DNA of 64,000 nt from an uncultured Clostridia bacterium (GTDB lineage: Bacteria; Bacillota; Clostridia; UBA1381), in contig CAKSQL010000012.1 in NCBI GenBank assembly GCA_934486735.1, positions 1 to 64,000 of the forward strand, written 5' to 3'. Under the pieces are notes generated by a model that was not told the DNA's origin, made no database searches, and saw only the letters and a list, made by a program, of their open reading frames with translations. How positions within the stretch are numbered: the first letter of the stretch is position 1; every line of letters begins with the position of its first letter. Shown piece after piece: positions 27,001 through 36,185 of the stretch. The position numbers and the translations under genes are program-made.

Positions 27001-30000
27001 ATGAAGAAACTACTAACAATACTGATAACATTATCAATAATTTTGTCTGATATCTCGGTTGCCGCAGCGGTTAGCTACACGCCTTGGAGCTTTGTTGTCG
27101 CTCCCGATTTTTTCTCGGGAGGAACAACCACGTATTCGGATACTTCAAGCTTCACTGCAGCATATGACTACAGTTCCGATAACGGAACAAGCGGATTTTG
27201 GATAAATAATGCCAACGGATATTATAAAGACAGAAACTGGAATGCATATTTGGAAAGTCTTCCGGAGGAGGGGCTTGTGCATTTTGTGACCGGATTGTAC
27301 AGAAATACAAAAACAGGAACGGCGCCTTACTTCAAAGTTCCGAGGGACGGCTGGTATGATATAGATTGCAGCGTAACGAATAGGGGACTTGTACAGAACG
27401 ACGGCTCCTGGTATTATTCGGACAGCGGAATGGCAAGAATAACAATTGCAAAGCCGGGCGAAACAATGGAAAGCGCGGAAAACTGCTTTGACTTTTATGC
27501 CAAAAATGAGGGCGAAAGCGGAATAGAGGGGCGCAGCGGCAGATATAAAAGCGGAGCAATTTATCTGACCAGGAACACAAAAATATATTTAAGAATATTT
27601 TCGGGAAGAGAATACGCAGGAACGGACTATTATGTTCGCTATGTTATAGACAGGCTTGACTATAAGGAGAATACTCTGGCAAGATATGACTTGTCGCAGG
27701 CAGGAATAGAAAATGTTAAGTTGATAACAACCGACGAAGTCGACCGTATCGGGAATAACAGCGTCACATCGCATGAGGACGGGAACGATATATCGGCAGG
27801 AGCGTGGAATATATATAAAAGCACTTCATTTTATAAAAGTGCCGCAAATGTAAAAGAATATGCAAACGAAAATGACTATACATACAGAAATTTTTCGGAA
27901 TTTAAGAAATTAAAAAGAAGATTTTCCGATAAGATTGTTTATTGGTCGAACAGCGAAGTCGAACATTTTGACAGAAACTGGACTTCTCAGTTGATAATAG
28001 ATCCGTCTGCAAGTGACGGCATGGTGAATGTGCTTGCAAGCGGCTGGTTGTGTGACCCGAATGACGACGGAATAACGGCGGTGTTCACCGCACCGAAGAG
28101 CGGAATTTATGAAGTCAATTTCGAAGCCGAAAACCGCGGTTTAAACGGAGTTTTCGGCTCGGGAAATATGGCGAGGCTTTCGTTTTTCAGAAACGGAGAA
28201 ACAAATGAAACAAGAGAGAACACACGAGATTTTGAAATAAGAAATACAGACGGAAGCCGGGGAGACGGAAGATATAACAGCGGAAGTGTGCAGCTTTCAG
28301 CAGGTGATAAGGTTGCTTTCAGCCTTTTCGGCGGCTACGACTGGTATGGCGACAGCTTTTTTGCGGCATGCTCGGTTTCGGAGCTGGATACATGGGGAAA
28401 TAAAGTAAAAACGTACGATTTAAGCAGAATTGAAGAAACCACCCTCGGAAACTGGCGCTTCTATTCGGCAAATTCGGAAAGCACCGATTCGGCGGCGTTT
28501 TCAAGAATTGCGCCGAAAGCGGAAAACAGCGGATTTTCGGCAGGCGAAAACATTTCGGGCGGCTCGGGCGGCGTTTCGGTAACGCTTAAAAGCGGCGAGG
28601 ACGCGGTTATCGGATACAGCCCTTATGACGAGGGGATTTATTATCTTTCGGCAAGCCTTGCATCGGCACAGAGCGGAGCAAAGGTATCACTTTATGAAAA
28701 TAACAAGGAGCTTTCTTCGGTAAGTCTCGGAACAAGCGGAAAAATCAGCGCGGCGGCAAATCTCGGAGAAAATGAAAAGGCATATTTGCGGCTTTCTCTC
28801 GGAAATGCGCCCGAGGGAACGGTTGTAAATGTGAATATAAGTGCGGTAAAGAGAGAAATAAAGGAAGAAGAACGGGCAAGAACTTTCTTTAATGTTCGAG
28901 ATTTTGGTGCAAAGGGAGACGGAAAAACTGACGACCGCGCGGCTATTCAGGCTGCATTTGACAGTGCAGCCAAAATCGGCGGCGGAGTTTATATCCCTGA
29001 GGGCGAATATTTGTATTCGGAAAGGCTTTTGGCAGACGGGATATTGGTATGCGGCGACGGAGCTGAAAAAACGGCACTGATTTCCGCAAATGAGCAATCA
29101 TCATGTCTTGAGCTTACAGGCAAAAAGTGCGGAGTTTTCGGAATATATTTCATGGGAGCGGAGGGCGAAAGGTCGTCCGACCCAAAAACCTGTGCGGTTT
29201 TTGTAAATCGTGCGGAGGGTTTTATCGTGGCGGGCTGCCGCATAAGCCTGTTTTCCGGTGCAGGGATACTTACTTATCATTCCTCAAATGGAAGAATTTT
29301 TAATAATTATGTTGAAAACACGAGGGCAGACGGTATCCATGTGGTTTCACGGAGCAGCAATACAGATGTTATGTATAATACCGTATATGCAAGCGGAGAT
29401 GACTGCATATCTTTCACATCATATAAGAAGGATGAGATTTTAACCCAGAATTGCAGAGGCTATGGAAATGTGACATATGCTCTCCCCGGCAGCAGAGGAA
29501 TAGTGGCATGCAGCGGAAGAAATAACGAAATTTTCTCGAATTATATAGATTCGGGTGTGCAGGGAATTACAGTTGAAGCAAACTCATCATGGGGCGGAAT
29601 GGAAACTTCGAATATATCGGTGCATCATAACTCCGTAAAAAACACCTTTGTGAATGTATATGACAGAACAGGGTCTGCAATTGTTTTGTTTAACGACAGC
29701 GGAGCAGTTTTCAGCGAAAATAAAATTTATCGGAATGATTTGTATAATCCTTGCTTTAGGGGAGCATGCGCGGCAGGAAACTCCGACATGAGCTTTAAGA
29801 TGAATGATAATCTGTGTTTCTTCGATTTTTCGGGCGGCAAGGTATATGAAAATGTAAGTACTGCAGATGTTTCGGCGGAGCTTTCGGGAAATTCAAGTCT
29901 TGATATTTCGAAATATAAGAGCGATAAAAATCCGGGCATGGTTTCGGAGGTTTTAAAGACGGAGTACACGGCGGATAATTCCGAGGGTTTGGGATTTGTT

Positions 30001-30909
30001 AAAAATCAAATCGAAGAAAAAACATGGGAGCCGTGGAGTTTCTTCGTAACCTCGGGGTATGTCTCGGGAGCGTCGAGCCTTAATAAGAGCGGTTGGGAAT
30101 ACGGCGACATATCAAACGAGACCTATATGAAGCCGGTTAAAGCAAAATATTACTATGAATCGGGAACGAGCAGCCGCACGAGGAATGTGTTTGTCTCTTC
30201 TTCGGAGCGTTTCGGAGCTCTTGCAACCTCGGCAAGAATTTATTTGGGGCGGAGAGTGAGCTTCTTTGTGCGCACTCCTGATAAGGTCCGCGATAACATG
30301 GGCGAAATTGCGGTCATGTTCACAGCGCCGGAAAACGGGGTTTACTCGGTGAGCGCGCCTCTTTATTCGGGCAGCTCGGGCGATTATGACAATATCGGGC
30401 GTTGCACGGTTTTGAGAAACGGAGCGACTGTTGAAGCAGCGGCAAATTCGGAGGATTTTGAAATAACTCCCGAAAGTACGGCTTTTGAAAAGAATGATAT
30501 ATCCCTTTCAAAGGGCGACAGAATTTTAATTCGCATAAGTACAGGAGAAAAAGATTCTTCCGGCGGAGTTCTCGGAAACATAGTTATTCAAAGCGAAAAT
30601 GCAAGATATTCTCTTATAGATATATCGGCAAACGGAGAAAACGACTTCGGGACAAGGCTTAAAAAATCGAAAGACGGGAAAATTTCGGCTGAGGTTTTAA
30701 ATTCCTCGGACAGTATAATAAACGGGCAGTTTTTATGCGGTATTTATGAAGACGGAGTTCTTAAAAGGTTCGAGGATTTCGGTACCTTAAGGCTTAACAG
30801 AGGGATTAAAGCGGAAAAAGAAATTTCACCCGAAAGTGTTTCCTCTCAAAGTGATATAAAGCTGTTTTTCTGGAACAGTCTTGACGGTATGAAGCCCATA
30901 ACAAAATAA
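27001..30909 (+). CDS. Beta-helix (pectate-lyase-3 type) protein flanked by PWSF-type modules
   Basis: 1302 residues from the ATG at 27001, 10 bases after GGGAGG. Signal peptide about 1-23. Modules at about 26-235 (PWSF 28-31), 266-478 (GAWNIYKS; FTAPKSGIYEVNFEA) and a shorter one at 480-617 (GNWRFYSA). The right-handed beta-helix (about 628-960) starts with FFNVRDFGAKGDGKTDD, the hallmark of Pectate_lyase_3 / GH28-related proteins, and has ASGDDCISF at 797-805 and PGSRGIVA at 829-836. A fourth module (about 1008-1200, PWSF 1011-1014) and a C-terminal tail (about 1205-1302, LFFWNSLDGMKPI) follow. It probably binds or cleaves a pectin-like polymer, but the classical GH28 GHG histidine is not at the expected place. 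Confidence 0.8.
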   Translation: MKKLLTILITLSIILSDISVAAAVSYTPWSFVVAPDFFSGGTTTYSDTSSFTAAYDYSSDNGTSGFWINNANGYYKDRNWNAYLESLPEEGLVHFVTGLYRNTKTGTAPYFKVPRDGWYDIDCSVTNRGLVQNDGSWYYSDSGMARITIAKPGETMESAENCFDFYAKNEGESGIEGRSGRYKSGAIYLTRNTKIYLRIFSGREYAGTDYYVRYVIDRLDYKENTLARYDLSQAGIENVKLITTDEVDRIGNNSVTSHEDGNDISAGAWNIYKSTSFYKSAANVKEYANENDYTYRNFSEFKKLKRRFSDKIVYWSNSEVEHFDRNWTSQLIIDPSASDGMVNVLASGWLCDPNDDGITAVFTAPKSGIYEVNFEAENRGLNGVFGSGNMARLSFFRNGETNETRENTRDFEIRNTDGSRGDGRYNSGSVQLSAGDKVAFSLFGGYDWYGDSFFAACSVSELDTWGNKVKTYDLSRIEETTLGNWRFYSANSESTDSAAFSRIAPKAENSGFSAGENISGGSGGVSVTLKSGEDAVIGYSPYDEGIYYLSASLASAQSGAKVSLYENNKELSSVSLGTSGKISAAANLGENEKAYLRLSLGNAPEGTVVNVNISAVKREIKEEERARTFFNVRDFGAKGDGKTDDRAAIQAAFDSAAKIGGGVYIPEGEYLYSERLLADGILVCGDGAEKTALISANEQSSCLELTGKKCGVFGIYFMGAEGERSSDPKTCAVFVNRAEGFIVAGCRISLFSGAGILTYHSSNGRIFNNYVENTRADGIHVVSRSSNTDVMYNTVYASGDDCISFTSYKKDEILTQNCRGYGNVTYALPGSRGIVACSGRNNEIFSNYIDSGVQGITVEANSSWGGMETSNISVHHNSVKNTFVNVYDRTGSAIVLFNDSGAVFSENKIYRNDLYNPCFRGACAAGNSDMSFKMNDNLCFFDFSGGKVYENVSTADVSAELSGNSSLDISKYKSDKNPGMVSEVLKTEYTADNSEGLGFVKNQIEEKTWEPWSFFVTSGYVSGASSLNKSGWEYGDISNETYMKPVKAKYYYESGTSSRTRNVFVSSSERFGALATSARIYLGRRVSFFVRTPDKVRDNMGEIAVMFTAPENGVYSVSAPLYSGSSGDYDNIGRCTVLRNGATVEAAANSEDFEITPESTAFEKNDISLSKGDRILIRISTGEKDSSGGVLGNIVIQSENARYSLIDISANGENDFGTRLKKSKDGKISAEVLNSSDSIINGQFLCGIYEDGVLKRFEDFGTLRLNRGIKAEKEISPESVSSQSDIKLFFWNSLDGMKPITK

Positions 30910-30926
30910 AAAGGAGGCGCATATAT

Positions 30927-33900
30927 ATGAATTTTAAAAAATGTTCTGCGACCGTTCTTGCCGCAGTTATTGCTGCGGTAAGTGTGGCATTGCCGGCGGC
31001 AGCGGAAGATGAAAGGGAATTTTTGAATGTATTGGATTTCGGCGCAAAAGGCGACGGAATAACAGACGATCAAGCAGCATTTGAGGCGGCACTTGCAGAG
31101 GCAAAAAGATTAAATAAGCCGCTTTATGTTCCGGCAGGATATTATCTTCACTCACAAGTAATAGAAATTGACAGCGCCACAATGTTCGGCGATGGATATG
31201 ACCTGTCGATTTTAAGGGGAACAAGCTATCGTGTTGAGGGCAATAAGCTGACGGGAAAAAATCCGCAGGTCTATAACATGTATATGATAGGAACAAACGG
31301 GGCAAGACATGCATATGAAAGCTCGGTGCTTTTGCTTGTGGATGGTGCGGACGGGGCAATCGTTGCAAATAACAGAACATATCTCGGAAGCGGCGCGGCA
31401 ATGCTTTCGATTGATGCAAAAAACACAAAATATCTTAACAATTATGCAAGCTATAGCCGTGCTGACGGCTGTCTGAGTTTTCGTAATATAGATAATCTTG
31501 AGGTGGCAAACAATCTTATGTGGAATACCGGTGACGACGGTATAGCATTTACCACTTTTTTAAACTATGGACGCGGCACAATGGCAAAAAATATTGATTG
31601 TCATGATAATGCAGTGTTTTCAAATCCGGGTTCGCGCGGAATAACCGTGAACGGTGCCGAAAATGTGCGCATTTACAGAAATTATCTGGAAAGCGGCGTT
31701 TGCTCTGTCTGCGTCGGTGCAGATCTTTCGTGGAACAGCACGCAGAATAAGGATATTTATGTTTATGACAATATAATGAAAAACTGCAATCCGCCATCGG
31801 GCGGCGCAAACTCAAACAACGGCGGCGCGGTAACAATCAGAAATGATAAGGGCTACGATGGTGTAACAGACACAAGCCGAAATATTCAGGTTTATGATAA
31901 CGATATTTACGCGCCTCTCGGTTCTGCTTTTGTGACCTACGGGGATTACCCGGCTTATGGTGAATTTACCGATAATAAGGTTTATATCAGCGATAATGCA
32001 AGCATGTATAAGCATCAATCGGAAAAAAATAACATGCATTTTAAACAAGATAAGAATATGAAATATAAGGTTTCCGAATACCCTGGCGATCGTTTCGGAA
32101 TTGATGCGGGACCGGACTACAGCAAGGATTGGGGGCTCCCGGAGACAGGGGCAAATCTTGCAAAGGGAGCAAAAGCCGAGGCGGACGGAAAAGATGCCTC
32201 CGCGCTCACGGACGGAGATGTAAAAACTGCGTATAAGTCGGAAAATAATCAGATAAATGCATTGATTGATTTTGAAACGGAAAAGAATTTCAACACGATA
32301 ATTATTGAGGATTATTCAAGAACGCTTGCAAACGGCGAAATCGAAGCGCTTTGCGGCGGCGAGTGGGTATCCCTCGGGAACTACACCATGGGCGAAAAGA
32401 TAAATACAATTGAGCTTGATAAAAATGTGTCGGCATCTCAAATCCGCATTAAGGCGCAGGGAGAAACCGAAGCGCAGATTGATGATATAAAGCTTTTTTC
32501 ATCGAGAAAGTTAAGAGATATCACAGAAAAATCGGGAATTGAACTGAAAGCGGAAAAAACAACCGTTGCTGTGGATTCAGATTTTGATATAACGGTGGAC
32601 GGAGCCGAGGAATATGAGGGTGCGGAAATTTCTGCATATTTTTACAGGCTTTATGAGTTTGAGGTTGAGGGAGACAGGGGCTTGCTTGCCGAAACCGAGA
32701 CGAAATCCGTTGAGCCGGTTAAGAATGGGCACGGGAGAACCACTGTTCATGTGCCGGAGGATTTGGACGTGGGCAGCTACACAATGATGCTAAGCCTTTC
32801 AAAAGGAGACAGCTTGATTTCGCAAAAAGAAATCAATATAAATGTTGCAAGTAAATTTCAGCTTTCAACAGTTCCGAAACTGAATGAAAATTCCGAGTGG
32901 AGCATGAGATTTCTTGTGAAAAATCTTGCAAGCTCAAAGATTAAAAAAAGTAAGATGACAATAACGAACGGCGGAAGATATTTTAAGAGCGGAACCTCTT
33001 TTGACCTTTCGGGAATTGTGCCCGATGAGGAGAGGGAGTTTGACCTTGTTCCGGAATATGTCAATGCTCAGAAAGATGAAAAAGATCGCCCCGAATATGA
33101 CACTGTGACGGTTGAGATAACCGAGGGTGGAGAGATTCTTTCTACAATTGAAAAGAGAATGTCTTTCATTTCGGCAGAATATTGCGCAGGCGTCGCGCCG
33201 TCGATTGACGGGAAGATAGAAAGCGGCGAATGGGATGCGGCAAAGGAGTTTACGATTGATAAAAAAACGCAGACATATGCGTTCAACAACTGGACTCCGG
33301 AATCGCTCAGTGCAAAAGGCAGGCTGATGTGGGATAAAGAGAACCTCTATTGCCTTTTGGATGTGACCGATGATAAGCACTGCCAAAGCTTCACGGGAAG
33401 CGGATTATGGAACGGTGATTCGGTTCAGCTCGGCTTTGACGCGGCTCATTACAGCGACGGGGAATATACTCCTCCGAATATGTTCGGATACACCGAGCTC
33501 GGAATGGCACTTGCTGCCGACGGCACAACAACTTCCGCAACATATAACACTCCGAATAACAAGACCGAAAGTGCACAGGAAACAGGAAAGCAGTGCGTTA
33601 AGCGCGAAAACGGCCACACTATTTATGAAATCAGCATGCCTTGGAAGGAGCTTTTGCCTGATAAAAAGCAGGCAAAGAGCGGAAACACCTATGGTTTTGC
33701 GTTGGTTATAAATGATGCGGACACCGAATTACGTGACGGATTTATAGCACTTTTCGACGGAATAGGCCTTTATAAGCGCCCGAATGAATACGGAGAAATA
33801 TTGCTCACAGGCGGCGAAGATATCAGTGAAAACACTGCAAACGGAGATTTTGCGGTTGTGTTTGAGGGCAAAGAGCTTGCGCTTGAGGCAAAGGAGGAAA

Positions 33901-34172
33901 ACGGAGTGCGCTATCTTCCTCTGCGGAGTTTTCTTGAAAAAACAGGCGCAAGGGTTGAATATAATCCGGCAAACGGCTTTGTGACGGTTTCGGCTGAGGA
34001 TAAAACAATTGTGCTCGAAAAAGACGGATTCAGAGCAGATGGCGCATTTTATGAATATATCAATAATCCGATTATCAGCGATGATAAAATGTTTGTTTCG
34101 GCAGGCACGCTTTGCCAAATGATGAATTTGCATTATTACTATGATAATGGCACATTATATTTGAACAGATAG
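30927..34172 (+). CDS. Beta-helix protein with discoidin-like, CBM9-like and copper-amine-oxidase-N-like domains
   Basis: 1081 residues; AAAAGGAGG upstream. Signal peptide about 1-26. Right-handed beta-helix (about 33-390): FLNVLDFGAKGDGITDD, NTGDDGIAF (200-208), GSRGITV (235-241). Then an F5/8-type C (discoidin-like) domain about 408-526, Ig-like linkers to about 750, a CBM9-like (DOMON) domain about 753-962 (APSIDGKIESGEWD; LMWDKENLYCLLDVTDD), and a copper-amine-oxidase N-terminal-like domain about 972-1081 (YLPLRSFLEKTGARVEY), a wall- or ligand-binding module common in Bacillota. It has no PWSF module. The helix domain is homologous to that of the preceding gene. Likely a secreted pectin- or rhamnogalacturonan-active enzyme; exact activity unknown. 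Confidence 0.82.
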   Translation: MNFKKCSATVLAAVIAAVSVALPAAAEDEREFLNVLDFGAKGDGITDDQAAFEAALAEAKRLNKPLYVPAGYYLHSQVIEIDSATMFGDGYDLSILRGTSYRVEGNKLTGKNPQVYNMYMIGTNGARHAYESSVLLLVDGADGAIVANNRTYLGSGAAMLSIDAKNTKYLNNYASYSRADGCLSFRNIDNLEVANNLMWNTGDDGIAFTTFLNYGRGTMAKNIDCHDNAVFSNPGSRGITVNGAENVRIYRNYLESGVCSVCVGADLSWNSTQNKDIYVYDNIMKNCNPPSGGANSNNGGAVTIRNDKGYDGVTDTSRNIQVYDNDIYAPLGSAFVTYGDYPAYGEFTDNKVYISDNASMYKHQSEKNNMHFKQDKNMKYKVSEYPGDRFGIDAGPDYSKDWGLPETGANLAKGAKAEADGKDASALTDGDVKTAYKSENNQINALIDFETEKNFNTIIIEDYSRTLANGEIEALCGGEWVSLGNYTMGEKINTIELDKNVSASQIRIKAQGETEAQIDDIKLFSSRKLRDITEKSGIELKAEKTTVAVDSDFDITVDGAEEYEGAEISAYFYRLYEFEVEGDRGLLAETETKSVEPVKNGHGRTTVHVPEDLDVGSYTMMLSLSKGDSLISQKEININVASKFQLSTVPKLNENSEWSMRFLVKNLASSKIKKSKMTITNGGRYFKSGTSFDLSGIVPDEEREFDLVPEYVNAQKDEKDRPEYDTVTVEITEGGEILSTIEKRMSFISAEYCAGVAPSIDGKIESGEWDAAKEFTIDKKTQTYAFNNWTPESLSAKGRLMWDKENLYCLLDVTDDKHCQSFTGSGLWNGDSVQLGFDAAHYSDGEYTPPNMFGYTELGMALAADGTTTSATYNTPNNKTESAQETGKQCVKRENGHTIYEISMPWKELLPDKKQAKSGNTYGFALVINDADTELRDGFIALFDGIGLYKRPNEYGEILLTGGEDISENTANGDFAVVFEGKELALEAKEENGVRYLPLRSFLEKTGARVEYNPANGFVTVSAEDKTIVLEKDGFRADGAFYEYINNPIISDDKMFVSAGTLCQMMNLHYYYDNGTLYLNR

Positions 34173-34180
34173 ATATAACT

Positions 34181-34226
34181 AAAGAGATGATTAAAAAGTC
34201 AGTCGACTTTTTAATCATCTCTTTTT
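34181..34226 (+). terminator. Strong terminator closing surface cluster A
   Basis: Perfect 20-bp stem (34181-34200 with 34205-34224), 4-base loop AGTC, ending in CTCTTTTTC. It lies 8 bases after the stop codon of the last cluster A gene. Confidence 0.9.
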
Positions 34227-34292
34227 CGAATTTTATTTCTTTAGCATGGCTTTTGTAATGAGTGAACATTTCATTAATTAATAAAAAAGAAC

Positions 34293-34946
34293 ATACGGTT
34301 TATCGCCGTCAATAATGGCATTGACAGTAACAATCAAACCGATAGCGATTTTACTCCGTTTTTGAATATCATAAACGAGTGGTATGCAAAGGACACAAGC
34401 AAAAAAATCAAGGCGGTTATGAAAGCAAAAGGCGAATCGTATAAAACATTGACAACAATTCCGCCGTTCGGTTATATGAAAAGTCCCAACGATAAAACAA
34501 AGTGGGTTATTGACGAGCCGGCAGCGGATATTGTCTGAAAAATTTTCGGACTGTGTATGGAGGGGTACGAACCTTCTCAAATAGCAAAAATTTTGCAGAA
34601 AGAAAAAGTTTTAACCCCTGCTGCATACCGGCAGAGCATAGGACGGATAACAAATTTGCCTGTGCCCAAAAACCCGTATCGCGGGGCAGCCGACACAATT
34701 TCAACAATGTTTGAAAATAAAGAATATTTAGGGTTACCGTAAATTTTAAGACATATCGGCAATTTGGAACGGTTTACTTCAAAGATACATAAATATCTTG
34801 ATTTGCAGGAATTAACGCCATCAATTCTGAACGATATGGTAAAACGGGTATATGTTCACGCACCGCAGATTATAGATGGCAAACGCACACAGCAAATTGA
34901 TATTTGCTATGACTTGGTAGGAAATACTGCCGACGTTATTACTTAA
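34293..34946 (+). pseudogene. Decayed TndX/TnpX-type large serine recombinase
   Basis: Fragments of a conjugative-transposon recombinase are readable across frames: IRFIAVNNGIDS, DFTPFLNIINEWYAKDTSKK, FGYMKSPNDK and the C-terminal part LTPSILNDMVKRVYVHAP. Lesions seen: one extra A near 34499-34502, TGA at 34537-34539, one missing A near 34540, TAA at 34740-34742, and a large deletion of the zinc-ribbon region before LERFTSK. The catalytic start is also gone. Beyond it, GAAACGGC (34957-34964) pairs with GCCGTTTC (34979-34986) as a possible old terminator. 34947-35135 otherwise shows nothing. Confidence 0.8.
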
Positions 34947-35135
34947 ACAAAACAGCGAAACGGCATAGAAAATACTACGCCGTTTCACCAAAAATATTAT
35001 TGCTGTTTTATTAAGGACTGCCGTTGGCTCTGTTTTTTATCTATGGGAACGTGCACATGCAATGACAAAATCAAAATATTGCTTTATTCCTGCATGCGCG
35101 GGCAACTGTCAAAAGCTTTCTCAACTCTTTGCCGG

Positions 35136-36167
35136 CTATTTTGCATAATTCAATTCGGTGACGGTTCTGTAATACTCGTCCAAGTCGCTGTCCCACGCTA
35201 CGTCTTTGAATTTTTTTGACACAAGTTCCGGAAAAAAATATGCAATATCCTTTGAAAAAGTTTGCGTGAATTTCTCCGCGCCCTTGTAATTTAAGTGAGA
35301 TTTATCGTAAAAATCCTCATTCATAACAAGTCCTATGCGCTCGTATTGCTTGTTGTAGTCGATAAACTCGACACCGCTTTCCTCTGCCAATCGGCTCACG
35401 CTGTTGAAAAGCTTTTGGTCGTCGGCAAGAACATTTGACGGAGTTTTTACAAAAAGCAAGGGTATGTTATGCTCTTTTGCAAGAGATACGATTTTGTGAA
35501 AATATTCAATTTCCTTTTCGCCGAGGGGCGCGGTTTCGGTCGTGTCAAAGCTCGGCGCGACAGCGTCGGTAAAGGTATCTTCAAGCAAAACATAGCCTTT
35601 TAAATAATCTCTTGTCTCGCTGCGGCGGAATTTGTAATCTGCTTCGGTCAGCTCGCTCCAGCGTGAATGGTATTTTATAAAATTCACCAATAGCCGAACC
35701 CTGCCTTCCAAATCGGGCGCGGACGCGGCGGCAAGCTTTATTTTGTTTTCTGAAAACGGAATGTCGTCCATAAATGAATAGTTTACGCCGTCATCGTAAT
35801 AGTCCTGATTCTTTGAAAACATGAGTATGTCCATAACCAAAAGCTTTGGCTTTTGAGTTTTCAGCGCTTCTTTCATATACTCATAGCTTGCCCACACAGG
35901 CTGCTGCTGCGTGGCGAGAATATATGATTTTATCCCGATTTCGGCATATAACACAAGCGGATTGAATGAGCAATATGTGTTGGACGAGCCGAAGTACATT
36001 ATATCAAATTCGTTTTTCGGCTCGTTGTAAAAGCCGGAAATTTTTTGCGTGTGATTCCATGCCCCGTCAAGCGTTTTTCGGCAGAAAAGATTTGATAGGT
36101 ACGAAAAAACGGCGGCAAATATAAGCAAAAATATTATAGGTTTTAAAATTATTTTCAGCTTTTTCAA
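35136..36167 (-). CDS. SGNH/AlgX-DltD-like protein, partner of the MBOAT acyltransferase
   Basis: 343 residues. One N-terminal membrane anchor (about 8-27), rest outside. The SGNH elements are visible: MYFGSSNTY at 57-65 (nucleophile Ser in GSS) and a late DKSHLNYKG block holding the Asp/His pair. It follows the MBOAT gene by 18 bp. In alginate-, teichoic-acid- and peptidoglycan-modifying systems such a protein takes the acyl group delivered through the membrane by the MBOAT protein and places it on the polymer. The target polymer here is unknown, probably a cell-wall or capsule glycan. Confidence 0.8.
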   Translation of the reverse strand: MKKLKIILKPIIFLLIFAAVFSYLSNLFCRKTLDGAWNHTQKISGFYNEPKNEFDIMYFGSSNTYCSFNPLVLYAEIGIKSYILATQQQPVWASYEYMKEALKTQKPKLLVMDILMFSKNQDYYDDGVNYSFMDDIPFSENKIKLAAASAPDLEGRVRLLVNFIKYHSRWSELTEADYKFRRSETRDYLKGYVLLEDTFTDAVAPSFDTTETAPLGEKEIEYFHKIVSLAKEHNIPLLFVKTPSNVLADDQKLFNSVSRLAEESGVEFIDYNKQYERIGLVMNEDFYDKSHLNYKGAEKFTQTFSKDIAYFFPELVSKKFKDVAWDSDLDEYYRTVTELNYAK

Positions 36168-36185
36168 GAAATATCAGCTCCTTTT

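Noticed and set aside
27001..34172. Naming the beta-helix proteins as classical PL1 pectate lyases or GH28 polygalacturonases
   Set aside because: The start motif fits the Pectate_lyase_3/GH28-related fold, but the PL1 signatures and the GH28 GHG motif are not visible.
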